A stretch of 64,000 nt of DNA from Pythium myriotylum. Taxonomy: Eukaryota; Oomycota; Peronosporomycetes; Pythiales; Pythiaceae. Position numbers and translations under genes: made by a program. Numbering within the stretch: position 1 is the stretch's first letter; each line of letters begins with the position of its first letter. This document shows, one piece after another, positions 7,588-18,297 of this stretch. The stretch covers positions 992,001-1,056,000 of the forward strand of contig JALJCQ010000001.1 in assembly GCA_023091665.1 (NCBI GenBank), in the 5' to 3' direction. The notes beneath the pieces were generated by a model. The model had not been told where the DNA came from, made no database searches, and was given only the letters and a program-made list of their open reading frames with translations.

Positions 7588-10156
7588 CTACGCAGATGAC
7601 ATTGTGTTGTGTGCCGTGACGTCTAATCCCAACATTCGAGCTGCAATGATCATGTCCACGACATCTTCACACTCGAACCATTCGTTCGAATCATTGCCGA
7701 AGTCTACTTCCCATTTGTAGATCCCCCCGACCTGCTTAAACTGCTTGATTAATCCCATGTTGCAGCGGGTCCCACTTAAGCCATCTTCTTCATAGTCTTC
7801 ATGAACAACAACTCGCCAGTTGTACGGGTACAGAGGCTGCTTTATGAGCCTGTTCATAAGGTTTGTCTTTTTCAGCGTACGATTGTCTGGATCATCCGTA
7901 TACAGAGCGCCAGGTATTTTGCGCTGGCCGCCGGAGACCTTTGTAGCTGGCAATGCAACTGTAGCGCCCTTCAAGTCAAATTTCTTTAGGATTGAGGCAG
8001 TTGCAATGACGTGAGAGCACAGCCAGCCCGTAGACCAGAAATTCTTGCAGTCGCATCTGTACAGCGCACGGATCTGCCGTATCTTAACACATTCAGACAG
8101 AAAATGAATATAGATCGGAATTTCAGGATACAACGATCAACGTACCTTGTGGCTGTCGACTATAGGTTCCAGCTGGAATGTAAACGCTGCTAGCTGATCC
8201 TGTGTCCCGATCAACTCAATCTCGTGAAGGGATTGATATAGGAGTGGGATGTCGTTCACGGTGGTATCTCTACATAAAGTGCCTCTCTTGGAATCAAGAT
8301 ATCTAATGCAACACAGTAAGCCCAACGTTAGTATTTGGCAGCGATTTCTCGGTAATAGCGTAGTGTACCGTTGAACACGTGCGCGAGTCACTTCTTCGTG
8401 CATACGTGTCGGCGAGTCCATGTACCGGGAAGCGTTGAAAAATAGAGAAGAAGGGACTCGCCTATGACCAATCAATTGATACTTCACATAATGGGCTGTC
8501 TTGATAATGTGGTGAGCAGCTTTGTGAATCATCGCACTTAGGAGTGGGCCTACAAAATAATTTTAGTGAATGATAAAAAATACGTTTTGACTTTACTCAC
8601 CTTCACAGAAATGGCCGAATGGTCCTCTTGGAGCGTTCAAAGCGGCTAACTCAAAGATCCGTGGAATAGAATCGTTTAGCACGACGCCCGTGTTTGCGCG
8701 TAGTGACTGGATTCCGCATTCTTTGATCACACCATTGTGCGACTCCAGTGCATTTTGCGAAGGCATCACTCCTGGTGCCGCACTCGTTGTATACCATTTT
8801 TCCCACTTGTCCTTAAGATAGATAGCTTTGAACCATTCAGTATAGCGAGCTTCCCCGTCTGCATTCCACTTTTCGCAACAAAGTTTCGAAATCGCCTTGA
8901 ACTGGGCGGGTGAGCGGGCAGTATGCATTTGCTTGATATTGATGGCAATGTTGTTTTCGTAGTAGTCGTGGTCATTCAGTTCGCTGATTCGCTCGCGGCA
9001 TTTCCTAACAACGTGTGGGTAGCAGTCGAGTAGTGTAATATCAGGCCAGACCGCGCGGTAGGCATTCGCAATGCAATCGGCGTGGTCTAAACTACCAAAC
9101 TTCACTTGCAAATCTATACCAAAGAATGTGTGAGCACTTTTCTTCACTGTGCGGAAGAATTCTTCGTAGGCAGACTGATGCTCTGTTCGAACAAACATGT
9201 AGGCCCAAGGAACGAAACTCTTGCTGTAAACTCGAGCTTCGGTGAAGCGGGTCCTATAAGAACCCATGGCGACGAGTACCCAGCCGTCTAAATAATAAAC
9301 ATGAGAAAATTCGTGTGAGTTCCACATTTTGCGTTTCTGTAAGAAATGAGCACTTACCTTGATGTAGCTTGTAGGTCCCATCGGCTGCGGCAAACACGCC
9401 ATCTCTCTCTTGACCTTGGTAGGAGTAAAGGACAGAGCGCATCATTTGACGCGATGTCATGACGTGACCAAAGCAGATAATTTCTTTTCCGTCAATAATG
9501 GAGGTGTGTCGAAAGCACCTCGTGACCAGAGTCCCGTTCCTGAAACCTGGTGCCAATGTTGCAAATGTGGTTTCATCCGTTGCTCGGTTGAAAAGTCCTT
9601 CGAGGTAAAAGACTTCAGCCGTCTCGCACATTCGAAGACTGGACCACTCGACAATGTCGGCATGCGACACTATGACAAACTTTTCTGTTTTCTTCTTCTC
9701 AAGATGTGCTTTGCGGTTTTTTATCTGCTCCCTCGTGGGAAGTGCGTCGAGTAAAGTGGTTTGTCCAGCATATTTTAGTTTCATCGCAACCAGAATTTTC
9801 GTCGGTCCTGACCCAATCGCTGCCGCGTCGACCTCTGCCTTGAAGGCAGGGTGTATCCCCTTGCGACGTCTGTCTGACCTTCGTGCGGAGTGCTCACCAC
9901 TCTTTTCTAAGACGTGCTTCTGATCTTCGCGCCGAATACGGAGAAAACGATTGCATTTCACATGCGATATACACCGGTATGCTGTCGAGCAGCCACGTTT
10001 GCCAGTATTATGATACCAGACATATTCGAACTCATCGTAGGTGTGAAGGGCAATGACCGCCAAGTCGTTCGTAGTGTATTCTCCGATGGTGGTTTTTGAA
10101 GTTGGCACCCGCGCGAGTGGAGAAGAACGGGGTGAATCCGCTGGAACGCGAGCCAT
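7588..10156 (-). CDS. MULE-family transposase with SWIM zinc finger
   Basis: Four exons (10156-9358, 9287-8601, 8549-8146, 8082-7588) with introns of 70, 51 and 63 bp give an unbroken 794-residue protein. Near residue 35-80 lies a FLYWCH/WRKY-GCM1-like segment (Y-x-C-x3-H-x2-C). The transposase core follows: AADGTYK (first Asp) just before intron 1, SLDHADCIANA (second Asp), CYPHVVRKC, and the downstream Glu in ALESHNG. The C-terminal part has a SWIM zinc finger, CDCKNF...CSHV. Such proteins catalyse cut-and-paste transposition of Mutator-like elements. Frame and key residues are intact, so the copy may be functional or domesticated. I could not find terminal inverted repeats by eye. The start is the first ATG in the open frame; an extra 5' exon cannot be excluded. 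Confidence 0.82.
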
Positions 10157-10550
10157 TTCGCTAAGAACCTATTCAATAGTATTGCCAGCTGATGCTCACC
10201 ATTGATGCCTGCCATTGTATGTGGAGGTGACGTAGCCCACGTTTGCCTTACCGAAAGTTGTGAAGTCGAGAAATCGACTCAAGTGAAGCAAAGAATTCCA
10301 CAGTGATTGCTCTGTCTGGGCGCCAAGTCGTCCGCGACATTTCCATCGCCAGCTTTCACGCCTTTGTGGCCACGAGCTCTGTGCCCCATGGTTTCAATGT
10401 TGTGGCTGCTCTTTCTCTCTTTGGAAGCAGATGTTGAGAGCACTTGCTGATCCACCTAGTTGCACCGGTAATGGTGGAGTAGTGTGTCGGTTTTGCTCGG
10501 AAAGGTCGCGCACGTGATTCTCCACCATGGGTACGTGGAAACCATCCGCA
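10157..10550. other. Intergenic stretch without a recognisable gene
   Basis: Upstream of the MULE gene. No terminal inverted repeat or other feature could be confirmed. Confidence 0.5.
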
Positions 10551-11130
10551 ACCGCCTCCACGGACGTAGGTCGTTGATGAGCTTGTGTGGAAGATCGGCG
10601 TGACCTCCACTGAGGTGACGTGGTTGATGTGCAGGCTGATGCGCTACTGCAGAGCGCGATTGACCAGCAAGTCAGCCATCTTGTTGTGGGCGCGAGAGTG
10701 CCGGGTCCATTGACTCGCCCGAAGAGGGCCGGCCAGTGCCTGCGCTTGTTGATACCGGGTATAGCCCATGGAGGGCACGATTGCGAGGGAGCCCGAGGTT
10801 CGAGCGGCAAGGAGTCCAACGAGAAGACCTTTATATTCCGCTTGATGGGATAAAGTCTTGGTCACGCGGCTGACTGCCGCGCTCCAGAGCTGCCGGCGGA
10901 GCCTGGGTCGCTGCCAGAGCGACCTGCAAGCAGGAGGAGATGCTCATCTGCCTGAGGTGGGTGGCGCAGAGGCACGGATTCGAGCACACACTGCTGCCAC
11001 ACCGCTTGAAAGATAGGAAGGGATACGCCTCAGAGTCGTCGTCTTCAGGGTGACTCTGGTGAAGCGAGGCCAGATCCCAAGCCTTTGGCGGCGTATGAGA
11101 CAGGCGAACGTGGATCGTCCCCGGTCATCC
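10551..11130 (-). pseudogene. Decayed LINE fragment (RNase H and preceding region)
   Basis: On the minus strand, frames with interruptions read RLSHTPPKAWDLASLH (about 11105-11050), then HQAEYKGLLVGL and AHNKMADLLVN (about 10860-10660), matching equivalents in the LINE at 5621-6788. The Asp expected in the GDS motif has been lost (IVPSMG), and several frameshifts are present. The non-coding end (CACGGACGTAGGTCGTTG near 10557) also matches. This copy is older than the 5.6-kb insertion. Confidence 0.7.
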
Positions 11131-12121
11131 ATCAATCTAGACGAACATGCACGAATCGTATCTCTCCTCGAAGGCAATCTTGCTAAGAGCCGTCCAGAAT
11201 GCGGACAGTCGGCGAAAAAGGTGTCTTCATCCCTAGGATTTGCTGGATTGTCCCGATGGCAACTTATTTTTTGTGACAACATCACTCAAATCGATCTCTC
11301 TGATCGGTTGATCCCTAACCAGTTCTTTGTCTTCAATTGGTCTATCCCTGAGTTGTTTTCGACTTTCGCGTGATGTCTCGAGGCGAGATGTGGCATGAAG
11401 ACGACAACATGGCACTCAGCGACGCTTGGATCCAAGCGTCGAAGGAGGATTGATGAGTCGACTTTTTTGATGATGCAATGAAGTCAATTGAGTTTAACCA
11501 TTGTGAATCCAAAAGGCTCGGGTAGGCGTTCGATTTTTTGTGAAGGAGTTCATTACGCCGCTAATGTCTCTCTAGGAAAGCCGACGGCGCTAGTGGCCCT
11601 ATGCCTGAATAAACCATATGAACCCACCATTCGATCGTCCTCATCCCTGGATGAAGACAATCTCAGCTAAAGCCAGCAACCAATCGGAGCGTTGAATGTA
11701 TAGGGTCCGCTTGAAACGCCCTCATAATCATGTCAAGTTGCCGGGACCTCACATTGAAATTGACAAAAAATGAGCTTCTATCTCCTCTACAGTACCAGCT
11801 ACGACGAGGCAACCGAGCGTGGAGGGAGTTTTTGGACGATGCTGATCTCGAATGAGTAGCTAAGAGGATTGAGATCCACGACTCGAACCGGCTCAGAGAC
11901 TGAACCGCTACTTGCTGGAGTTGCCGCGGAGCGACAGATCTAGATTGATTTCCATCTACGGCGATTCAGTCTTTTCACAGTAGATTCCAGATGTTGATTT
12001 TGCCGGATATTATCGAACAGATGCAGGCAAGATTTCAGGGGACCGCACATGTTGATGGGGCGCGCTGGCGACGTAGTGCGACCCATCAAGCGCCTTTGTA
12101 CTTGCATCGTCGCAGGAAGCA
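11131..12121. other. Intergenic stretch without a recognisable gene
   Basis: The block near 11466-11520 (GATGATGCAATGAAGTCAAT and following) resembles the 3' end of the LINE family. Otherwise nothing is recognised. Confidence 0.5.
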
Positions 12122-12161
12122 CCTTCGACGAAGGAAGACTACGAAGCCTTCGTAGTCTTCC
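12122..12161. repeat. Two overlapping palindromes
   Basis: CCTTCG-A-CGAAGG (12122-12134) is followed, sharing its last two bases, by 14-bp perfect arms GGAAGACTACGAAG / CTTCGTAGTCTTCC around a single C (12133-12161). The whole is about 340 bases upstream of the initiator of secreted-protein copy 3. Confidence 0.85.
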
Positions 12162-12461
12162 TAGCGCCACTCATCGCGAGGCTGCTGTGGACGCCCACAT
12201 CGAGCAGAGAAATCTATCAACTGCGGGGGCAACAGAAGCCTCTGCACTACGTTGCTTCATGCTCGACCAAAGTGAAGAGGTTTGCAATCAAGCCGGATGC
12301 AATGAAGCAGACAGTGGAGCCTCCATTGTCCTCTTTATCATCCACATGGCTGATAAGAGCCATGCGTCCTGTCTCATAGCACTTTGGGTGATGAAGTGAC
12401 TGGCAAACCTTGCGCCTCCGCACTTCAGTCCACGGAGAAGGAAGCGGTTTGTTGATTATCC
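12162..12461. other. Upstream region of secreted-protein copy 3
   Basis: Contains the block 12288-12306 shared with the upstream region of copy 1. No separate gene seen. Confidence 0.5.
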
Positions 12462-12484
12462 TTATGCAGCCCACTGGACCTGGC
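12462..12484 (+). promoter_or_regulatory. Conserved upstream element, copy 3
   Basis: Contains CCCACTGGACCTGGC; ends 36 bases before the initiator. See 507-530. Confidence 0.4.
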
Positions 12485-12519
12485 AGCACAGCACCCGCAA
12501 TTGCATCCTAGGCCGGAAG

Positions 12520-12534
12520 GCTCATTCGGTTTTC
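12520..12534 (+). promoter_or_regulatory. Oomycete-type initiator of secreted protein copy 3
   Basis: GCTCATTCGGTTTTC, 54 bases before the ATG at 12574; same arrangement as in the two other copies. Confidence 0.6.
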
Positions 12535-12573
12535 TGCCATCAACGACTCAAGCAATCTCCTCTCCGACAAGAA

Positions 12574-12879
12574 ATGAAGCTTTTCCTCATCGGTTTGTGG
12601 GCAATCGCGTTGGTTTCCCCCTCTTCCGCCCTTGAATGTAACGGAGCACCAGTTCACAAGTACTGCAACATGCAACCGTGTACGAAGAACGTAAGCATGT
12701 GGCGATGCGGCGATAGAGCCAATGTCTGGTACAACACCCAAGGCGAATGCGAACGTACATGTTTCAAGATCGCTGACTGCTGCACTTACGCAAAGCACAA
12801 GTGGGCGTGTGGCGATACTGTGTGGGGGACGACTGTGACTGGAGTCTGTTCCGATATCAAGGCCATCGGACAAAACTGA
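12574..12879 (+). CDS. Small secreted ten-cysteine protein, copy 3
   Basis: A 101-residue protein with signal peptide MKLFLIGLWAIALVS and ten mature cysteines in the family order. Relative to copy 1 it has one extra residue between cysteines 1 and 2, two extra between 4 and 5 and one extra between 9 and 10, changes confined to loops. The C-terminus AIGQN matches the other copies. Predicted to be secreted and disulfide-bonded; function unknown, effector role possible. The 3' flank shares CTTGATCATT with copy 1, so whole transcription units were duplicated and scattered. Confidence 0.85.
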   Translation: MKLFLIGLWAIALVSPSSALECNGAPVHKYCNMQPCTKNVSMWRCGDRANVWYNTQGECERTCFKIADCCTYAKHKWACGDTVWGTTVTGVCSDIKAIGQN

Positions 12880-15602
12880 GTGGTAGCAGCCGTGCCACTG
12901 GAACAAAAGGTTTGGGTGGGGGCGGTTCCAGCGAAAACAAAAAAAAATCAATCAAATAGGCTCACAAAACTCCATGAATCGAGCTCTTGATCATTGCTGA
13001 GACTCAATCGAATTGAAGCTCGTAGCAACTCAATTACGCTAATAGTAAGGGACGCTAACCAAGGCTATGTGTTCTGATTGTCTTCTTCTTTCTGTCTCCT
13101 TCGCGATTCTTTGGTTTGTGTTAGCGTAGGAGTTAGACATCGAGGCGGTCAGGACAGACTCACCGAGGTTCGGTGAATAAACCTCAAGGGATTCTTTGCT
13201 CTTTCAGTGCTTCTGTCCAAAGTATCTCACCCACGACACCTTGCTTTATTATTGTTGCAAGATTGTAGGATGCATGGGCGCCACAGGCATACTGAGTTGG
13301 CGGCGTGTTCTAGCGCTGTTCGTTCGCTGACTGTGAGTTCCCCCTAGCGACTTTTTGCAGGTGACAATGCTCTGAATGGATTTGTGGTCGGAATTAGTCT
13401 ACAATACCTGGATCGATGGCATTTGAGAGCACGTGGCAGGCATTTTACGATGTCTCGTTCCACATCCCGGTCCACCTGTATCTCACGAAAGAACGTACTG
13501 TCCTCACCTTACCCGGTGATCGTGTCGACATCTTCATGGAAGATGCGGTGCAGCGCGTCGATGGTGAGACTGTACCTCGTATCGTCGCTCAACTAGCCGA
13601 CGCGCATGCAAGGGTTTGACCAAGAAAATGCGAATTGAGCCCATTTTTGGCGGAGATCTCCCCTACGTCCAATCAGTGGAAGTAGAATCATAATCGTCAC
13701 GACCGATCATCATCTCCACACAAAGACTTTAAAATTGGTCGTGTTTCCTTGCCGCCATGCTAGTCTTGCCCAAGTGAACGTCAGTGAGAGAACTGCTGAC
13801 CTCCCCCCCCCCCCCCCCCCCTCCTCCCCACCACCATCACCACCATCAAAAACAACAACAACAAGCCCATGCCACATAACGAAGGACAATTGAGCTGACG
13901 GATCATGTTGCCAAGTGGATCTTGAAGAGTTAAACAGTTGAGAGCAAGGAGGCCCTTCTTCGTACTGTGCGTGAGCTGAGACTACTCGGTAAGCACGACA
14001 ACTGCTGTGCGTCCAAACTGTTCTCCTATCACCTAATACGAAGCAACTCCGAGCGGAAGAAGTTTGACGATGTTGAACCAGAATGAGCTTTTTAAAACTC
14101 CTGTTAACTGTTAAAATAGTTAAGAGGTTGAGGAGCCGCATTTTGAATTTGCTCCTCAGCAAAGTCGCACTTGCTGCTACAGTTCTACAGCGAATTGCAT
14201 CTACGGTGATTGGTGTGTTATGGTCCCAAATAACATGTGACCCCAGTCCATTTACAGTTGATACCGCCAAGCTATCTTGGCAACTTGAAGCCCCCATTTC
14301 AGGCGATTGTTCAACAATGGGAAAGCGAGTTGAATGAAAGTATTTTGCTGCAGCGAATCAAAGTCACTGAACTGGAATGCGAGGTTTACTGTCAGGCTGA
14401 ACTGACTAGATCTAGATGGGACTCATCATGACACCCGTCCACTGGATACGCGCCATCGAAATCCCTGCAGGAGCCAGAGCGATGCCGGAGCGCATGTTGA
14501 GGAAATATGTCGACATGCTCAACGAAGTGCCCTCGTCCACTTCCACCGAGCGTCCCCCACAGCCGCGCAATGGAGATGCAGCAGCCCTTCCCATGCAGTA
14601 AGAGAGCAGCCGCGCCCTGACTCTTCCGACAGTCCCACCCGATCCCTCTGGTCGAAAGGGAAGGAGGAATTGAGGCGGATCTCAGCTGGATTCAGTCTGC
14701 CAACAAAAGTCTGACAAAAGCTTGGCGGGAACCCATCTCCACTGACACGAGAGCAACTAAGAGACGAGCCCAACGGTCACCACCCTGTCAAGCGAGTGGA
14801 GACCACGTGGAGATCCGTTCAGTGCTCTCTGGATCTCTCCCGTCGGCGTCGCTACAGCACCGTACTGAGTACAGGCGGGCCGTCACCTTGAGCCCAGTCT
14901 CGTACAGTCAGCAAACGGCCGGGTAGACGCGATCCGCTACTTCCGGGTGCGATCCAGATGCCCGTGTGGAGGCAGGCGACGTGAGTTGTACCCATTCTAC
15001 CGATTGGTGGCATCGAGCAGAGGCGGTGTGCGTTGCCCGCCTGATCAGAGGCACTGCAAGAGAGTGCGGAGGATAGGCCGCCGGTCCAAATGCCGAGGGC
15101 ATCTGCGATGGTTCCGACAAGAGTAATCAGTGGCGAGAGAAGGATCGAGGGCCTTCCAGGCAGAAAATAGCTCCTGGGCAGCTCCAATCTTTCCATGGCG
15201 TGGAGATGGCGTCGGGAGAGAACAGGCTCGATTCTGGAATTTTAGGAAAAGACGGGGGGGGGGGGGGGGACTGACTGACTGCCAGCGAAAAGTGGGGCGG
15301 GTCGGTTACGCTTCGGCCGTGTAACCGTATACGGTTACACCTGATCCTGTGTTTTCATTTCGTAGAATTTCAGCCAATCCGCATGGGTACTTGGGCTCGC
15401 AGCTTCTGACATGCCCTAGCCCTTGTCCGGTTTGAGGTCTATTGAACCTCGTTTTCGAGGTTCTGTCGACCTGGAGAGTTGACGCCCTTCCTCTGCATGG
15501 AAGGAGCAGCACTCCATTTGTCGCGAGCCGACGACGGCGCCGGGCGCGCGAGGTGTCTGTTCAGATCTCCATTAGCAAGCCGCCGCACTCGCCTCGAGCA
15601 TC
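12880..15602. other. 2.7-kb gene-free stretch
   Basis: Only short frames without recognisable domains. It contains a C19 run at 13803-13821, a G16 run at 15254-15269 and the palindrome at 15319-15340. A 67-codon frame at 13416-13619 looks protein-like but matches nothing I know. Probably decayed mobile DNA marking the border between the repeat-rich and gene-dense parts. Confidence 0.5.
15319..15340. repeat. Perfect 22-bp palindrome
   Basis: Half-site GTGTAACCGTA followed directly by its exact reverse complement, 262 bases before the ATG of the PX-domain gene. Could be a dimeric regulator site or a chance palindrome. Confidence 0.9.
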
Positions 15603-16406
15603 ATGTACGATGAAGAGTCGATCGACGTGAGCATCACGGCCAACAAGGAGCTCGAGCTCGGGCCCGACGCCAAGAAGCACAAGTTCACCATGTACACGGT
15701 CGTCGTGCGCAACCACGCGAGCCACAGCAAAGTGATCGTCAAGCGGCGCTACTCCGACTTCTTCAAGCTGCGCAAAGAGCTCATCGACTTTGTCTCCTGG
15801 GGCCACTGCAACTTTTGCGAAATGTACGAGCCGCTCATCGCCGACTACCACTTCCCGCGCCGCCGGTTACTGCGCTCGAGCCAGCGAGCCGTCGTGAAAG
15901 AACGCATGGACAGCCTGGCGCTCTTCCTGCGCCACATGCTGCGCTGCATTTGCTTCAAGCGCTTTGACGACTGCGAGCACGCGCGAGCCAACATTGAGAA
16001 CGCTGTGCTCAAGACCTTTCTCCAGATCAACTACGACCAGCTCTTCCCGTCCAACGTCAAGCCGCACATCCTCCAGGCCATCGAGGACAAGCGCCAACAG
16101 CAAGAGATCAAGGTCGCAGGTCTGCGAGCCAAGACCATGCCGACGTACGCCGAGGTGCCCGTCAAGAAGTCGCCGCCGCCGGTCGTCGATGCCGACACTT
16201 GCCAGCGGTGTATGCAGAAGTGGACGCACTGCTACTGCAACGGAGACGACGACGGCCTCTACCCGCAGCACCAATACCACGAACGCAGCCACGCCAGCGA
16301 GGCCAGCGACGCGAGCCATTGCAGTCGCTGCGACAAGAACTGGGACAATTGCTTCTGCTGCCAGCAAGTGTCTCCGTCTGCATCCTCCGCTTATTCTGAG
16401 TATTGA
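15603..16406 (+). CDS. PX-domain protein with two C-terminal Cys/Trp motifs
   Basis: A 267-residue intronless gene. Residues about 7-140 form a phox-homology domain: the RRYSDFFKLRKEL motif at 48-60 carries the phosphoinositide-contacting arginine, and FPRRRLL at 84-90 with RMDSLALFLRHML at 101-113 match the lipid-binding loop and following helix. PX domains bind phosphoinositides, mainly PI3P, and place proteins on endosomes. The C-terminal tail has two copies of C-x2-C-x3-W-x2-C-x-C (C200 to C212 and C240 to C252) separated by a His/Asp/Ser-rich linker. I do not recognise this motif; it may bind a metal. No transmembrane segment or BAR domain is seen. Confidence 0.85.
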   Translation: MYDEESIDVSITANKELELGPDAKKHKFTMYTVVVRNHASHSKVIVKRRYSDFFKLRKELIDFVSWGHCNFCEMYEPLIADYHFPRRRLLRSSQRAVVKERMDSLALFLRHMLRCICFKRFDDCEHARANIENAVLKTFLQINYDQLFPSNVKPHILQAIEDKRQQQEIKVAGLRAKTMPTYAEVPVKKSPPPVVDADTCQRCMQKWTHCYCNGDDDGLYPQHQYHERSHASEASDASHCSRCDKNWDNCFCCQQVSPSASSAYSEY

Positions 16407-16569
16407 GAACCGACGTCTACGCGCTCCCAGATCGAATGGGAACTCCGTGAGACTCGGCCCTAACTGTTATTCCTCGTCCGTCGTCAAGTAGTATCTCGAA
16501 ATGTCCGCCTAATGAAGATTGCCCCCATTGACCCCTCCTCTCATCAGGTGTTCCTTTTTTAGTGACATT

Positions 16570-16584
16570 GCCCATTCACTGTTT
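16570..16584 (+). promoter_or_regulatory. Possible initiator of LAS1
   Basis: GCCCATTCACTGTTT, 94 bases before the LAS1 ATG; resembles the oomycete initiator with one change in the core. Confidence 0.35.
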
Positions 16585-16663
16585 AGAATATCGCGTCTCT
16601 GATTGGCTGAAATCGTGTAGATTGTAGCGAGGTGAGCTCTTCGTCACAATTGGTGACGCCACG

Positions 16664-18178
16664 ATGGCTGGAAGGCGAAGCGCGGCGCGGTGGCGCGACT
16701 GGCGCGAGTGGCAGCACGTCCACGCGGGGCTCTTCTCCAGTGACATCTACGAGCAGCAGCGCGCCATCTCCCGCGTCGCGGCATGGAGAAGCCGCGGAGA
16801 AGTACCGGTCTCAGTCAACGCGACGGCCCAACTCGTCGAAATCGCGCTCCACGAGCAAATGGCCAACCACCAGCACCACGCAGTTGGCGTCAGCGCGCGT
16901 TCCCACATGGAGTTGTCACTTGCGTACGCGGCAGCGATCGTGCGCTGCGTGAACGGACTTGTGGACGGATCCCAAAAGGGGACGTACGCAGTGGCAGTTA
17001 GCGCGCTGGCCCAGCGCATTGGGATCCCGCTCTGGATCGTCGACTTGCGCCACGAATCGACTCACAACCAACTGCCGTCTCTACCAGTGTTGCGGTTTGC
17101 AGCTGAGCATTTGCTAGCGTGGCTAAGGTCGAACTACTGGTCCAAACAGGAAGAGGTGTTGCGAGAGTCAGTCCGGGTCACCGGGGCGGTCTTGCTCGAA
17201 CGACTGAGTCTAATCGCCAACTCGGACACCAACCGCGAGGTTACGTCCGCACCTCCTTTGAAGGATACGCTTGATGCTGAGAAATTGCGAGACACGGTTA
17301 TTCCATTGCTTGTTCAAGGCCATCAGTATGAGGAGGCTGTGTTCCCGACTGGGGCTCTGTTCCATCCAAAGTTCCTGCCACAATTTGAGCCGTCGAAGCG
17401 TCTAAACGAGGCAGACGCATTATCAATGTACCCGAGAGACGAGCTCTTGGATTTTGTGATCGAACTCCAGTCACTTTCGCCCAGCCTCAGCGCCAGACTA
17501 TTGTCTGCTATGAGCGAGAAGGTCATCCAGTCAGCTAGCATCCCGGAGCATGAAGTGAACTCGGTAGAAGTCGAGGTGAGTCTCTTCTGGATCAAGATGA
17601 TCGTCAGCAATGAGTGGCGGGAGCGATTGAAGTACGCGGAGGGCCCTATTGAGAACATCTACAAGAATGGCGCTCATGTGTTTGCTTTCACTGAGCGCGT
17701 TCTCGCTCGTGGCGACACTCATAACGTGACTTATCTAGAGAGATTGCGCGCCATCCTGCGAGCATGCAAGGGCGTTCGAAACCACGCCGTCATAACTGCA
17801 TACACAACGGTGCGTAAGCAGCTCGACACACTCTCAGATGCAGGGTGGTTCGAGCTCAATTCGTGGAGCTCCTCTCCGCTTGGCCAGCACATTGACAGCG
17901 AGTCTGATGGTACGAGCGAGTATTTGCTGGAAATTGATCAAGAATCGGCTGGGGTGTATACGAATGGAAGACCTGATATAGACATGGATGAAGACGAAGG
18001 TATCGACAGTCTGATGGAATCGTTGGACGCCGACTACGATCGTGATTTCGCCGAAGCTATCCAACTGGAGCACGCTGTGCATGACCAAGTTATCCATGGA
18101 AGCCATGCTAGCTCAAACCAAAAGGTGCTTCCTCAGCAAGAAGTGGAACGGATACAGAACGAGATAGAGATATGGTGA
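16664..18178 (+). CDS. LAS1: LAS1-like pre-rRNA processing endoribonuclease
   Basis: A 504-residue intronless gene. Residues about 8-160 match the LAS1 domain: WRDWREWQHVHAGLF at the start, then a helical stretch and the HEPN nuclease signature RHESTH at 129-134 (Arg and His of R-x4-H), followed by LPSLPVLRFAAEHLLAWL. LAS1 cuts internal transcribed spacer 2 between 5.8S and 25/28S rRNA, working with the kinase Grc3/NOL9 in the nucleolus. The C-terminal half is poorly conserved and ends in an acidic segment (DMDEDEGIDSLMESLDADYD), as in other LAS1 proteins. Its stop is 119 bases from the stop of convergent hslU. Confidence 0.85.
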   Translation: MAGRRSAARWRDWREWQHVHAGLFSSDIYEQQRAISRVAAWRSRGEVPVSVNATAQLVEIALHEQMANHQHHAVGVSARSHMELSLAYAAAIVRCVNGLVDGSQKGTYAVAVSALAQRIGIPLWIVDLRHESTHNQLPSLPVLRFAAEHLLAWLRSNYWSKQEEVLRESVRVTGAVLLERLSLIANSDTNREVTSAPPLKDTLDAEKLRDTVIPLLVQGHQYEEAVFPTGALFHPKFLPQFEPSKRLNEADALSMYPRDELLDFVIELQSLSPSLSARLLSAMSEKVIQSASIPEHEVNSVEVEVSLFWIKMIVSNEWRERLKYAEGPIENIYKNGAHVFAFTERVLARGDTHNVTYLERLRAILRACKGVRNHAVITAYTTVRKQLDTLSDAGWFELNSWSSSPLGQHIDSESDGTSEYLLEIDQESAGVYTNGRPDIDMDEDEGIDSLMESLDADYDRDFAEAIQLEHAVHDQVIHGSHASSNQKVLPQQEVERIQNEIEIW

Positions 18179-18297
18179 TGACCACCTAACTTAGTTTTAA
18201 AGTGCTCACTGTATTGGCTTTCTTTGTTTGCTTAACGACCACGATCACCTACGGATGACCTGCTCGACCACTCTACTGTTTCTCACTAGCGACATGA

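Noticed and set aside
10157..10215. An extra 5' exon for the MULE transposase beginning MAGIN
   Set aside because: Splicing at the available GTGAGC donor and TTCTTAG acceptor enters the wrong frame.
13416..13619. A 67-codon frame with protein-like composition
   Set aside because: Too short, no domain, no neighbours or splice signals to support it.
14852..15196. Minus-strand frame of 114 codons resembling retroelement protein
   Set aside because: No diagnostic motif could be found in any of the three frames.
1..15602. RXLR or Crinkler effectors among the short frames
   Set aside because: No signal peptide followed by an RXLR-EER or LFLAK motif was found.
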